Positions 7,436-15,756 of a stretch of DNA of 19,605 nt are shown here, piece by piece. Within the stretch, counting starts at the first letter, position 1, and every line of letters starts with the position of its first letter. Under the pieces are notes generated by a model. That model saw only the letters and a list, made by a program, of their open reading frames with translations. It was not told where the DNA came from and searched no databases. Position numbers and translations under genes: made by a program. Source of the stretch: JAEZKC01 sp046538945 (GTDB lineage Bacteria > Fibrobacterota > Chitinivibrionia > Chitinivibrionales > Chitinispirillaceae); assembly GCA_046538945.1 (NCBI GenBank), contig JBKHHW010000049.1, forward strand, positions 1 to 19,605, read 5' to 3'.

Positions 7436-8392
7436 TCAGGAATTGCAACCGGCATAATAGTTTACATACCAATCCACAAAACGGCTTATTCCCTCTTTTA
7501 TGTCGGTGCGCGGCTCAAATCCCAGCTGCTTCATTTTAGATATATCCGCCACTGTGGCCGGAACATCTCCCGGCTGCATGGGCATCATGTTCAGTGTAGC
7601 TTTGCGGTTGAGCTTTTGTTCTATAACTTTTATGAAATCAAGCAGTTCCTCTGCTCTATCGTTGCCGATGTTGTAGACTTCGCAGGGCCTGGGGTTATCA
7701 AGCACCTTCATAATCCCGTCAACCACATCATCCACATAGGTGAAATTCCTCTTCATTTTGCCGTGATTGAAAACATCGATCGGCTTTCCCTCCAGAATAG
7801 CTTTGGTGAAAAGGAAAAGCGCCATGTCCGGTCTGCCCCAGGGACCGTACACCGTGAAAAACCTCAGTCCCGAAGTGGGCATCTTGAACAGATGACTATA
7901 GCAGTAGGCGGTCAGTTCATTGGAGCGCTTGGTGGCTGCATAGAGCGAAATAGGGTGATCGACCGGATCATTTTCACTGAAGGGCAGCTTGGTGTTGGCA
8001 CCGTAAACCGAGGAGGAGGAAGCATATACGAAGTTCTTTACATCATGATGACGGGCAAGCTCAAGCATGTTCAGGAATCCCTCGCTGTTGGATTTCTGAT
8101 AGGCAAAGGGGTGGCTCAGAGAGTAACGTACTCCAGCCTGAGCCGCCAGGTGACACACTTTCTGAGGACTGAACTTCGAAAACACCTCTCTGCACCCTTC
8201 ATAATCGCAGAGATCCAGTCGGTGGAAGTGAAAGTTGTTGTATTCAGCTAAAAGTTCCAGGCGCTTTTCCTTGAGTGTGGGATCGTAGTAATCGTTAACC
8301 GAATCTATCCCCGCCACCTCCACTCCCTGGTCCAGAAGTGTCCTGGTGAGATGAAATCCTATGAAACCCGCATTCCCTGTTACCAGTATCAT
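7436..8392 (-). CDS. NAD-dependent sugar-nucleotide epimerase, UDP-glucuronate 4-epimerase type
   Basis: A short-chain extended dehydrogenase/reductase that inverts C4 of a UDP-uronic acid or related UDP-sugar. It shows the NAD-binding GNAGFIG (6-12), the Asp-led acidic position after strand 2 (GIDSVNDYYDPTLKEKRL, typical of UDP-GlcA 4-epimerases), catalytic Ser in ASSSSVYG (125-131), and Tyr151-x3-Lys155 in LYAATK. The FFTVYGPWGRPDMALFLF block is the signature of the GAE/LpsL/CapI group. The 318-residue length is normal. The ATG overlaps the ftsE stop as ATGA (8389-8392), so translation is probably coupled to ftsE. Paired with the downstream dehydrogenase, it would supply an acidic sugar nucleotide for surface polysaccharide. 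Confidence 0.93.
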   Translation of the reverse strand: MILVTGNAGFIGFHLTRTLLDQGVEVAGIDSVNDYYDPTLKEKRLELLAEYNNFHFHRLDLCDYEGCREVFSKFSPQKVCHLAAQAGVRYSLSHPFAYQKSNSEGFLNMLELARHHDVKNFVYASSSSVYGANTKLPFSENDPVDHPISLYAATKRSNELTAYCYSHLFKMPTSGLRFFTVYGPWGRPDMALFLFTKAILEGKPIDVFNHGKMKRNFTYVDDVVDGIMKVLDNPRPCEVYNIGNDRAEELLDFIKVIEQKLNRKATLNMMPMQPGDVPATVADISKMKQLGFEPRTDIKEGISRFVDWYVNYYAGCNS

Positions 8393-9090
8393 CTTATCGC
8401 TCCCGTGAATATCTTGGGTTTAAGGGTGTTGTCTCCACCAGCTGTCAGAACTCCCCTTGAAAGTTCAATCGTGCGGTAATGGTAGGGAGCGATCAGGTGA
8501 AGATCGTGAGTTGCCATTATAACTGTGGTACCCCAGGAATTTATAGTCTGGAGTAAACCGAAAATTTCTTTGGAAACAGTATTGTCCAGGTTTCCGGTGG
8601 GTTCATCCGCCAGAAGAATCCAGGGCTCGTTTACGATAGCCCGGGCAATGCATACCCTCTGCTGTTCTCCGCCGGAGAGCTGGGCAGGGTAATTGGAGCA
8701 CTTGTGACTCAGTCCCGTATGGGCAAGCACCTTGAACACCTTGCGCTTCACGTCCCGCTCGGGAGTTCCGGTGACCCTGAGAGAGAATGCCACGTTTTCG
8801 AAAACGTTACGGTCGTTGAGAAGCCGGAAATCCTGGAACACGATCCCCAGCTCACGGCGCAGAAAAGGCAGATCTTTGTGACGGATGCTTTTTGAGTCGT
8901 ATTCAGAGACGAGCACCTGGCCTTTGGTGGGTTTCTCCTCCATGTAGATATGCTTGAGCAGCGTGGTCTTCCCCGCACCGCTAGCACCTGTAAGAAAGAC
9001 GAACTCGCCTTTGTCTATGAAAAACGACAGGTCCTCCAATGCCCGGAACCCGCCTTCGTACTCTTTGGTCACATGAGAAAACTGGATCAT
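8389..9090 (-). CDS. ftsE: Cell division ATP-binding protein FtsE
   Basis: This is the cytoplasmic ATPase of the FtsEX complex, which activates septal peptidoglycan hydrolases. From ATG at 9090 it has 233 residues with all ABC motifs: Walker A GASGAGKT (35-42), Q-loop Gln86 in the FtsE-typical GIVFQDFRLL, signature LSGGEQQ (138-144), Walker B ILLADE (158-163) and His195. The opening MIQF-VTKEY-GG-RAL and the ADEPTGNLD stretch match FtsE rather than LolD or MacB. A longer in-frame start at 9168 would overlap the methyltransferase gene by 82 bases, so I prefer 9090, which makes an ATGA overlap (9087-9090). No ftsX follows; the next gene is the epimerase. FtsX must lie elsewhere or the ATPase has another partner. 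Confidence 0.92.
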   Translation of the reverse strand: MIQFSHVTKEYEGGFRALEDLSFFIDKGEFVFLTGASGAGKTTLLKHIYMEEKPTKGQVLVSEYDSKSIRHKDLPFLRRELGIVFQDFRLLNDRNVFENVAFSLRVTGTPERDVKRKVFKVLAHTGLSHKCSNYPAQLSGGEQQRVCIARAIVNEPWILLADEPTGNLDNTVSKEIFGLLQTINSWGTTVIMATHDLHLIAPYHYRTIELSRGVLTAGGDNTLKPKIFTGAIR

Positions 9091-9839
9091 GAGGCACCGT
9101 TCTTCCGGAGAAGGAAATGAATCCGCTCCGAACGCGCAGAATACCTTTTTAAGGAATAGCCGTCCCAAATTCCCTGTACGGAGAAAAGGTGGTCCGGTAT
9201 GATCTTCTCTATCGCCGGTACGGAGAAGATTTTCTGCTGATGTCTGTCGAATAACTTTCGGTAAAGGTCAGAATGCTTTTCGGACTGTTTATAGATGGTG
9301 AAATCGTTGTGCTGAACAGAACTCATTTCATCGTAGTAGCTGTGGCGGACATAGCTGAAATCCCCGAAATCCTCGAAATCGATGAATTCATTGAAATGCT
9401 TGATCGAATTCTCTTCGGTTGTGATGTCGAAGAGAAAAAGGCCTCCTGGCAGAAGCACATCCGCAACAGCCTGGAAGAGAGTGGCATACTCCTGCGGGCT
9501 GCCCAGGTAGTTGATCCCGTCATAGAGAAACACCACCATCCCGAACTGTTTTTTAAACGGCAGAAACTGCCCGTCCGCAGCGCATACTGGCAGTTTTCTT
9601 TTCCGATGAGCCTCGCGTATCATGGGAAAAGAGAGATCAGATCCCAGATAACGATATCCCAGCTTGACCAGCCGGGAGCCGAGAACTCCCGTTCCCGCTC
9701 CTATTTCCAGAATTTCAGGATTGGGAAAGGCGCTGAACCGGGCAACCACTCTTCTTATCAGCTCAACCCAGTCCTCATACCCCACATGACTCATAACCCG
9801 GTCATATATGGCGGCCAGTGCATCATACTGCATGGACAT
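9087..9839 (-). CDS. Class I SAM-dependent methyltransferase, substrate unknown
   Basis: A 250-residue protein with the class I Rossmann methyltransferase fold. Motif I is ILEIGAGTG (43-51). Asp68 in YLGSDLS is the likely acidic residue binding the SAM ribose. The motif IV/V region reads GMVVFLYDGINYL, followed by LLPGGLFLFDITTEE. The opening QYDALAAIYDRVMSHVGYEDW is typical of small-molecule methyltransferases in the UbiE/Methyltransf_11/25 group. The C-terminal half is rich in aromatic and charged residues and I do not recognise it. Its ATG overlaps the surA-like stop as TGATG (9837-9841), and its own stop overlaps the ftsE start, so it is embedded in a coupled operon. The substrate is not evident from sequence or context. 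Confidence 0.88.
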   Translation of the reverse strand: MSMQYDALAAIYDRVMSHVGYEDWVELIRRVVARFSAFPNPEILEIGAGTGVLGSRLVKLGYRYLGSDLSFPMIREAHRKRKLPVCAADGQFLPFKKQFGMVVFLYDGINYLGSPQEYATLFQAVADVLLPGGLFLFDITTEENSIKHFNEFIDFEDFGDFSYVRHSYYDEMSSVQHNDFTIYKQSEKHSDLYRKLFDRHQQKIFSVPAIEKIIPDHLFSVQGIWDGYSLKRYSARSERIHFLLRKNGAS

Positions 9840-11128
9840 CAGATCCTTATGTCAATGAATATCTCTTCACGCCACTGGGCTACCGCTTCGATCAGCTTTT
9901 TCTGGGCGAGAATCTCTTTGGCTTTTCCTGCTATAATGGTGTAGTCGTTTTCAATGCTCATCTTTCTGTCTTCTGTGCGCTCGTTGACCCTGTAGACGGA
10001 GATCATGTCGTTTTCTTTAACGGGCTTGCTGATCTGTCCCTCTTCCAGATTCCTGGTCGCCTCACGCACCGGAGAAGGCAGATCCAGCAGCGATACCCAT
10101 CCCATGGATCCACCCCGTTTGCGGGTGGCCTCATCAGCACTGAGGCTCTTTGCCGTCTTGGCGAACTCTGCTTTGTCCTTTATCGCCTTGCTAAGTGAAT
10201 CAAGCCGGGCCATAATCTTCTGAAGCTGCTCATCACCCGGTTTGACTCCGATGAAAATCTGACGGAGCCGTACCTGGTTCTCCTTCTTGTCCAGAACCTC
10301 GATGATGTGATAGCCGAGTCCGGTCTCGAAAGGTTCGCTCACCTTGCCCACGGGCAATCCGAATGCTCTTTCTTCCAAAGTCGGCTGGGAGGTGGATCCC
10401 CTTGACAAGAAGCCCAGATCTCCGCCGTCCGCCCCTTCAGGACTCTCGGAATGCTTTTTGGCCAGTTTTTCGAAGCTGGCGCCCTTGTCAAGCTTCTTTT
10501 TGATGGACGTTATCTTGTCGAACGCAGCCTGTTTTACCGAAGCGGATGGGGCCAGCTTGAAACTGAGTTTGGAAAGGTTCACACTCTCACCCACACTGGG
10601 CAGACTGTCCTTGTATTCGGTATAGAACTGTTCCACGTCGCGGCGGCTCACTCTGGTGGATAAGAAATATGACTGCTGAACCTTCTGCTTGAGAAGCTGC
10701 TCCTGGATGGCTTTGCGGGCTTCGGACTTGAACTGTGGGAGACTCTTGCCCTGTCGTGTGCGCAGCTCCTTGTCCAGCTGCTCCAGAGTAATGTTGTTCT
10801 GCTGAAGAAGCATGGCGATGTGGTTGTTGAGTGCATTCTCCACCTCTTCATTGGTGACGGAAATGGTGGAGTCCTCCTTGGCGTGCACAAGCAGCACCTT
10901 GTTGTCGATCAGCTCTTTGAGAAATGACCGATTCATCTCCTTCATGTCGACCGAATCGGGTTTAAGACCCATCTCGCCCATCCGCATAAGCGTGTATGCT
11001 TCCAGTTCGGACTGCAAGATGATCTCGTCTCCTACCACGGCCGCTATGCCGTCAAGCTTCTCCTGAGCGGCGAAACTTACTGCCGCCAGAGCGGTTACCA
11101 TTACAGCTGCAATACGCCAAATCTTCAC
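9839..11128 (-). CDS. surA: SurA-like periplasmic chaperone with two parvulin domains
   Basis: A periplasmic chaperone that escorts outer-membrane proteins to the BAM complex. The architecture is that of SurA: signal peptide (1 to about 20, cleavage near SFA-AQ), a SurA N-domain opening with LDGIAAVVGDEIILQSEL (25-42), a first parvulin domain (about 181-280, with GADGGDLGFLSRG and GLGYHIIEV), a second (about 285-385, with RGGSMGWV), and a C-terminal helix. The 429-residue length matches E. coli SurA (about 430). The start is GTG (11126-11128) with AGGAG at 11135-11139. Both parvulin domains lack the first active-site His (Lys187 and Gln290 sit there), so isomerase activity is doubtful and chaperoning is the likely job. 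It follows a parvulin lipoprotein gene after 39 bases, and the large barrel protein in the window is a plausible client. Confidence 0.9.
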   Translation of the reverse strand: MKIWRIAAVMVTALAAVSFAAQEKLDGIAAVVGDEIILQSELEAYTLMRMGEMGLKPDSVDMKEMNRSFLKELIDNKVLLVHAKEDSTISVTNEEVENALNNHIAMLLQQNNITLEQLDKELRTRQGKSLPQFKSEARKAIQEQLLKQKVQQSYFLSTRVSRRDVEQFYTEYKDSLPSVGESVNLSKLSFKLAPSASVKQAAFDKITSIKKKLDKGASFEKLAKKHSESPEGADGGDLGFLSRGSTSQPTLEERAFGLPVGKVSEPFETGLGYHIIEVLDKKENQVRLRQIFIGVKPGDEQLQKIMARLDSLSKAIKDKAEFAKTAKSLSADEATRKRGGSMGWVSLLDLPSPVREATRNLEEGQISKPVKENDMISVYRVNERTEDRKMSIENDYTIIAGKAKEILAQKKLIEAVAQWREEIFIDIRI

Positions 11129-11167
11129 AAAAATCTCCTGGTGGTTGTCGGCTTGTTAAAAACTCCC

Positions 11168-12049
11168 TCAGCGACTCTGGGCCTCGGGTTCATTCTCCCC
11201 CGCGGGCTTGTCAGACCCGGGAATCAGATCAAAATTGAATTCTACGTCTGTCTTGAGGCGAAGCTCGGCAATGAGTTGTTCCACTTCACCTTTCTGACTT
11301 GCATTGGATAATTGGCTTACGATTTCATCTCGGACCTCTTCCTCGGTGGCGATCCCGCCCTGCTCAAACTTGCTGATCACACGGAGAATATGATATCCCT
11401 CCTCCGTCTTCACCGGACCGATAATGGAAGGTGCGGAGGCCGTGGTTATTGCCTTTCGCAGAATGGGAGGAACGTCATCGAGGACAATGAAGGGCGTGTT
11501 GTCAAGATCGTTTGAAGGATACTTCGAACGCAACGTCGCCACTTCCCCGAAATTATCCTCATTGACTCCTTTGCGCACCTCCTGCGCCGTCGCCAGTTCA
11601 TCCACTACGATTTCCTGATATCTCACCACATCGTGCTCGCGGATGAAACGCTGCTTGTTTTTTTCATAATACGAGCGTATCGCCTTTTCACTCACATCCT
11701 CGTTGTTCTTCATGGAACAGCGGTTTATCATCTCGGCGCTCAGAAGATCCTTTTTCATCTTCTCGAGCTTGGCCTTTATCTCCTGTTCCCTGTCGATTTT
11801 CTGCCTCAGGGCTTCCTGATAGAGAAGTTCGGTACTGATCCACTGCCTCACATAGTTGACATTCTGCTCATGGGTGATCTGTTCGCTGTACTCCGGTGGA
11901 ATGCTGTTGAAAAGGTCGTCCAGAGTCAATACACTCTTGCCCACCCGTGCAATCACAGGACTGGAAGGCTTTGACGAGCACATCGCAAATACCAGAACTG
12001 AAAAGAGTATTACGACCAGTGCTGAGTGATATTTTCCAACTGCCTTCAT
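11168..12049 (-). CDS. Parvulin-type (PpiC) peptidyl-prolyl isomerase-like lipoprotein
   Basis: A 293-residue envelope folding factor of the SurA/PrsA/PpiD superfamily. The signal sequence ends in LVFAM-C (Cys24). Met at -1 is a loose lipobox, but a CSSKPSS start of the mature chain supports lipidation. A SurA-N-like helical part (about 33-135: VIARVGKSVLTLDDL, then LLYQEALRQ) is followed by one parvulin domain (about 140-228) ending in EEGYHILRV (His220). At the first active-site His position there is Gln145 (VRYQEIVV), so catalysis is doubtful. The C-terminus is acidic and low-complexity. AGGAGG (12060-12065) precedes the ATG by 10 bases, and a promoter candidate lies about 90-120 bases upstream. 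It appears to be the first gene of the operon leading into the surA-like gene, and the two proteins probably act together. Confidence 0.87.
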   Translation of the reverse strand: MKAVGKYHSALVVILFSVLVFAMCSSKPSSPVIARVGKSVLTLDDLFNSIPPEYSEQITHEQNVNYVRQWISTELLYQEALRQKIDREQEIKAKLEKMKKDLLSAEMINRCSMKNNEDVSEKAIRSYYEKNKQRFIREHDVVRYQEIVVDELATAQEVRKGVNEDNFGEVATLRSKYPSNDLDNTPFIVLDDVPPILRKAITTASAPSIIGPVKTEEGYHILRVISKFEQGGIATEEEVRDEIVSQLSNASQKGEVEQLIAELRLKTDVEFNFDLIPGSDKPAGENEPEAQSR

Positions 12050-12138
12050 TAACCACTTTCCTCCTAACCCTCTTGTAGCAGTACAGCGAAACTTTCCGAT
12101 GAAGAAACCTGATTGCTTATCAAATGCCTCGGAACACC

Positions 12139-12172
12139 ATTATATATAAAGATATATGATGGCTCCTGTAAA
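12139..12172 (-). promoter_or_regulatory. Possible sigma70-type promoter for the parvulin/surA operon
   Basis: On the minus strand TTTACA (12172-12167) resembles a -35 box, and a consensus TATAAT occurs at 12144-12139. The spacing between these two is 22 bases, too long; at 17 bases the -10 would be TTATAT (12149-12144). The tract is markedly AT-rich in a 136-base gap between mfd and the lipoprotein gene. A promoter is likely here, but its exact boxes are uncertain. Confidence 0.4.
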
Positions 12173-12185
12173 ATGCCAAGAGACC

Positions 12186-15100
12186 CTAAGCTGCCGCCTG
12201 CTCGGGGACCGCAACCGCTTTTTCCAGCAATATCGCTATTTCCTGTGCCTTTTGAGTGACTGAATCGGCGGCAAGAGGGGTCTTGAGCTGAACCTGGGCG
12301 TCGTAGAAAATCTCGAACTGGTATTGCGAGTTTTCAAAAAAGCACCTGATTCTCTCTTTGGCCGTCTCCTGATCACCCTCCACATACAGCGTAAGCATTC
12401 CGTCCTTGCCGATCGCCACCCTTGAACAACCCGCCTGTCTTCCAAGCACCTTGAGCTTCATCATGAGAATAAGCGCCTTCACACTTTCCGGCAGAGGGCC
12501 GAAACGGTCCGAAAGCCCCTTCTCAACCTCCGCCAGCTCGTCGACATTCTTGACCGATGACATCTCCTGATACACGGAGATCCGGGTCGTTCCGTCGGAA
12601 ATGTACTCTGTGGGAATGTAGGCCTGGAGCGGAATCTCAAGCTTAGTCTCCGGAAGCTGAGGTTTGGATTCCTTCTCTCCCCTGATCTCCTCGACCGCCT
12701 CCTGAAGAAGCCTGCAGTAAAGCTCGAAACCCACCGCGGCAATGAAGCCGTGCTGACGAGTTCCCAGCAGATTTCCGGCTCCGCGGATCTCAAGGTCCCT
12801 CATCGCTATCTGGAACCCGCTTCCAAGATCCGTGTACTGCTCAAGCGCCCGCAGCCTCTTGAGCGAATCCTCCCTGACCTGCTTGAACGGAGGAGTGAGA
12901 AAATACGCAAAGGCCTGCTCCGATGAACGCCCCACTCGTCCCCTCAGCTGATAAAGCTGGGACAACCCCAGGCTGTCGGCCCGGTTGACCACTATAGTGT
13001 TGACGTTGGGAATGTCGAGCCCGTTTTCTATTATAACTGTGGATAACAGTATGTCGTAACGCCCGGCGATGAACTCTTTCATGATCTTTTCCAGCTCATC
13101 CTCGTGCATCTGACCGTGAGCACTTATGATCCTGGCCTTGGGCACAAGCTGTTCAAGCCTGTCCTGAAGAGCCGGAATGTTTTTTATCCGGTTGTTCACA
13201 AAATAGATCTGCCCGCCTCTCTCCAGCTCGTTTTCTAAAGCTCCCTTCACCAGCTCGTCATGGTATTCCGAGACCCGGGTCTCGATGGGCAGACGGTTGC
13301 GGGGCGGAGTGTTTATAATCGACAGATCCCGTGCCCCTACAAGTGACATGTGAAGCGTACGGGGGATAGGGGTGGCGGTCATGGATAGCACATCCACCTT
13401 GTAGCGGAGCTGCTTGAGCGCCTCCTTGTGCTTCACTCCGAAACGCTGCTCCTCATCCACAATCAGAAGACCGAGATTCTTGAACTTTATGTCCTGGGAA
13501 AGAATTCTGTGCGTTCCTATGAGAATGTCCACATCCCCTGACAACAGCCGCTCAAGGGTCTTCTTCTGCTCCTTGCCTTTCTGAAACCGGCTCATGGGCG
13601 CAATCTTCACCGGGAAATTCGACATCCGTTCGGAAAAAGTGGCATAATGCTGAGCCGCCAGGATGGTGGTAGGGGCAAGAACAGCAACCTGATACCCGGA
13701 CATGACCGCCTTGAAAGCCGCCCTCATGGCCACTTCGGTTTTCCCGAAACCCACGTCTCCGCAGATAAGCCGGTCCATGGGTTTGCCCGATTCCATATCC
13801 TCCTTGACCTCTTTTATGGCCCTCAACTGGTCTGGAGTCTCCTCGTAGATGAATGACTCCTCGAACTCCTTCTGCCACAAGGTGTCGGGCATGAATTTGA
13901 TGCCCTCCAGAAACTGACGCTTGGCGTAGAGAGCGATAAGCTCGTTTGCCATCTCCCGAAGACTCTCCCGGGTGCGCTTCTTGAGCTTCTCCCAGGATGA
14001 TGTGCCCAGTTTGGAAAGCGCCGGGGCGATTCCCTCCTTGCCCACATACTTCTGGACCTTGTGAAAATCCTCGACCGGCACGTAAACCTTGGCCTTATCG
14101 GCGTACATGATCACCATACAGTCCGAAACGCTCTCGCCGGTCTGTATTCTCTCCACCCCGATAAAGCGGCCTATCCCGTGGTCCTCGTGCACGATAACGT
14201 CCTGAGGCGAAAGGGCATCGAACCCGCTTATCGGTATGCCGCCTTTCTGCTTTTTGGTCCTGATCGGGCGGTAGGTGCGGTTGAATATCTGAGACTCGGT
14301 ATACACCAGAAGCTTGAGCTCTTCGCTGATGAACCCGTGGTGAAGAATGCCGGTACAGATCTCGATAAAGGAGGATGCATCCCCCAGAAGCTCAGCCATC
14401 CTCTCGGCATGCCCGGTGTTGGGGCTGACAAGAACGCAGCGATAGCCGTCGTTATTGTGAACGCTGATATCCTCCACTATGGGATCCAGCTCGCGTCTGA
14501 GCTGTGGCTGTTCGCTGAAATGAACAGGAAAGGTTTCCGTATCTTTGGGAAAATCAAGGGTCTCCAGGTATATGTTATTGTAGAAGCCGAGCTCCTCCTC
14601 CACCGTTTCTTCCCTGAAGAGAAGCTTGTCGGGAGGAGACACCAGAGGTGCAAACACTTCGGGAACCCGTTCCAGGTGACGAACATAGTTCTGGCGAGCC
14701 TCGTCAAGCCTGCGGTCAACCGGCACCAGATCATCCCAGATGACAGTGGCATCGCCGGGCAGGTAATCGAGTATGGAGGATGACTTGAGCTCAAACCAGT
14801 GAAGGAACCACTCTATTCCCTCCAGATCCCCAACGCTTTTCCACTGGTGCTCAAGCTTGTGAACGGCGGAAACATCTATACCCTTCTGTTCGCAGTACAG
14901 GGTCATCTCATCCAGTGCGGAGGAGATCTGCTCGTCTGAAAAGCAGAATTCCCGCATGGGCATGATTTCCAATGACTTATGCGGGGAAAGGCTTTTCTGG
15001 GTGAACACGTCGAATCCCCGGATCGATTCTACCGTATCACCCCAGAATTCAATGCGGTAGGGGTGATCAGAGAGAAACGGGTATATATCCACGATTCCGC

Positions 15101-15656
15101 CCCGGATGGAAAAGGTCCCCAGGTCAGTAGTCTGGTTCTCCCGGTGAAAACCTTCGTCAGTGAGCCACTGGGACAGATCTGATATGGCCACCTCGTCTCC
15201 GGGCTGCAGACGGATTATCGAATTGAACAGAGTCCGACCCGGCACAAGGCGCTGCATGAGTGTGGTGAACGGGGCGATAACCACCTGCTTTTCCCCGTCC
15301 AGAAGCTTTGACAACACATTGAATCTGGCTTCGACAGTGGGGCCGAAGGGTGATTTCATGTTGTAGGGAACCGCGTCCCTGGAGGGGAAGTGGAGCACCT
15401 TTTCCTCATCCAGAAAGGTTCGGCACTCCTCGAGCAGCATTTCGGCCCGTTTACTGTTCTCCACAAGCACCAGCAGGGTGGAATCGGTGGTCCTGAACAG
15501 ATCACTGATAAGGAAAGCATCGCCTGAACCGGCTAAACCCTTGAACAAGGCGTTTTTAGGCCTGCGCTGTATATATTCGCTTAACCGGGGAAAGCTGGCC
15601 GATGACAGAATATCGGAAAATGTGGGTATATTCATAAGCTTCTGGGTATTTATCAT
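12186..15656 (-). CDS. mfd: Transcription-repair coupling factor Mfd
   Basis: Mfd frees RNA polymerase stalled at DNA damage and recruits UvrA for repair. The 1156-residue length matches E. coli Mfd (1148). Domains in order: a UvrB-like region (about 20-340; GSGDAFLISDLFRTT, then FHREN and FSIRGGIVDIYPF); a CarD-like RNA-polymerase interaction domain (about 475-545; VHEDHGIGRFIGVERI); a RecG-like translocase with Walker A GDVGFGKTEVA (about 630-640) and DEEQ box (about 731-734); the SMTATPIPRTL motif; LRGRVGRS of motif VI; and the C-terminal regulatory domain (about 1000-1110, YQEMSS to GRQAG). I see no damage in the frame. The start is uncertain: ATG 15656 has no clear ribosome binding site, and ATG 15635, seven codons on, is an alternative. 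It follows tRNA-Lys by 28 bases. Confidence 0.97.
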   Translation of the reverse strand: MINTQKLMNIPTFSDILSSASFPRLSEYIQRRPKNALFKGLAGSGDAFLISDLFRTTDSTLLVLVENSKRAEMLLEECRTFLDEEKVLHFPSRDAVPYNMKSPFGPTVEARFNVLSKLLDGEKQVVIAPFTTLMQRLVPGRTLFNSIIRLQPGDEVAISDLSQWLTDEGFHRENQTTDLGTFSIRGGIVDIYPFLSDHPYRIEFWGDTVESIRGFDVFTQKSLSPHKSLEIMPMREFCFSDEQISSALDEMTLYCEQKGIDVSAVHKLEHQWKSVGDLEGIEWFLHWFELKSSSILDYLPGDATVIWDDLVPVDRRLDEARQNYVRHLERVPEVFAPLVSPPDKLLFREETVEEELGFYNNIYLETLDFPKDTETFPVHFSEQPQLRRELDPIVEDISVHNNDGYRCVLVSPNTGHAERMAELLGDASSFIEICTGILHHGFISEELKLLVYTESQIFNRTYRPIRTKKQKGGIPISGFDALSPQDVIVHEDHGIGRFIGVERIQTGESVSDCMVIMYADKAKVYVPVEDFHKVQKYVGKEGIAPALSKLGTSSWEKLKKRTRESLREMANELIALYAKRQFLEGIKFMPDTLWQKEFEESFIYEETPDQLRAIKEVKEDMESGKPMDRLICGDVGFGKTEVAMRAAFKAVMSGYQVAVLAPTTILAAQHYATFSERMSNFPVKIAPMSRFQKGKEQKKTLERLLSGDVDILIGTHRILSQDIKFKNLGLLIVDEEQRFGVKHKEALKQLRYKVDVLSMTATPIPRTLHMSLVGARDLSIINTPPRNRLPIETRVSEYHDELVKGALENELERGGQIYFVNNRIKNIPALQDRLEQLVPKARIISAHGQMHEDELEKIMKEFIAGRYDILLSTVIIENGLDIPNVNTIVVNRADSLGLSQLYQLRGRVGRSSEQAFAYFLTPPFKQVREDSLKRLRALEQYTDLGSGFQIAMRDLEIRGAGNLLGTRQHGFIAAVGFELYCRLLQEAVEEIRGEKESKPQLPETKLEIPLQAYIPTEYISDGTTRISVYQEMSSVKNVDELAEVEKGLSDRFGPLPESVKALILMMKLKVLGRQAGCSRVAIGKDGMLTLYVEGDQETAKERIRCFFENSQYQFEIFYDAQVQLKTPLAADSVTQKAQEIAILLEKAVAVPEQAAA

Positions 15657-15684
15657 GCGAGGGAGGCGGCAAGGTAAGAAAAAA

Positions 15685-15756
15685 TGAGCTAGGAAGGATT
15701 CGAACCTTCGACTCTCGCCTTAAAAGGGCGATACTCTACCGCTGAGTTACTAGCCC
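15685..15756 (-). tRNA. tRNA-Lys (anticodon UUU)
   Basis: A full cloverleaf can be drawn on the minus strand. The 7-bp acceptor stem is GGGCTAG/CTAGCTC with one G-U pair. The D arm is ACTC/GAGT with an AGCGGTA loop. The anticodon stem TCGCC/GGCGA encloses CTTTTAA, giving anticodon TTT. There is a 5-base variable loop, a T arm GAAGG/CCTTC with a TTCGAAT loop, and discriminator A. It is 72 bases long. CCA is not encoded (the bases after the discriminator are TTTTTT), so it must be added by CCA nucleotidyltransferase. The gene is 28 bases upstream of mfd on the same strand. Confidence 0.96.

Noticed and set aside
7424..8251. Long plus-strand open frame (275 codons)
   Set aside because: It is antisense to the epimerase gene, which has all its catalytic motifs, so this is a reading-frame shadow.
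9091..9168. A longer FtsE start adding 26 residues
   Set aside because: The extension overlaps the methyltransferase gene, lacks similarity to FtsE, and the ATG at 9090 forms the usual ATGA overlap.
14061..14783. Plus-strand open frame (240 codons) inside mfd
   Set aside because: It is antisense to a conserved part of Mfd, with no start signals or domain pattern of its own.
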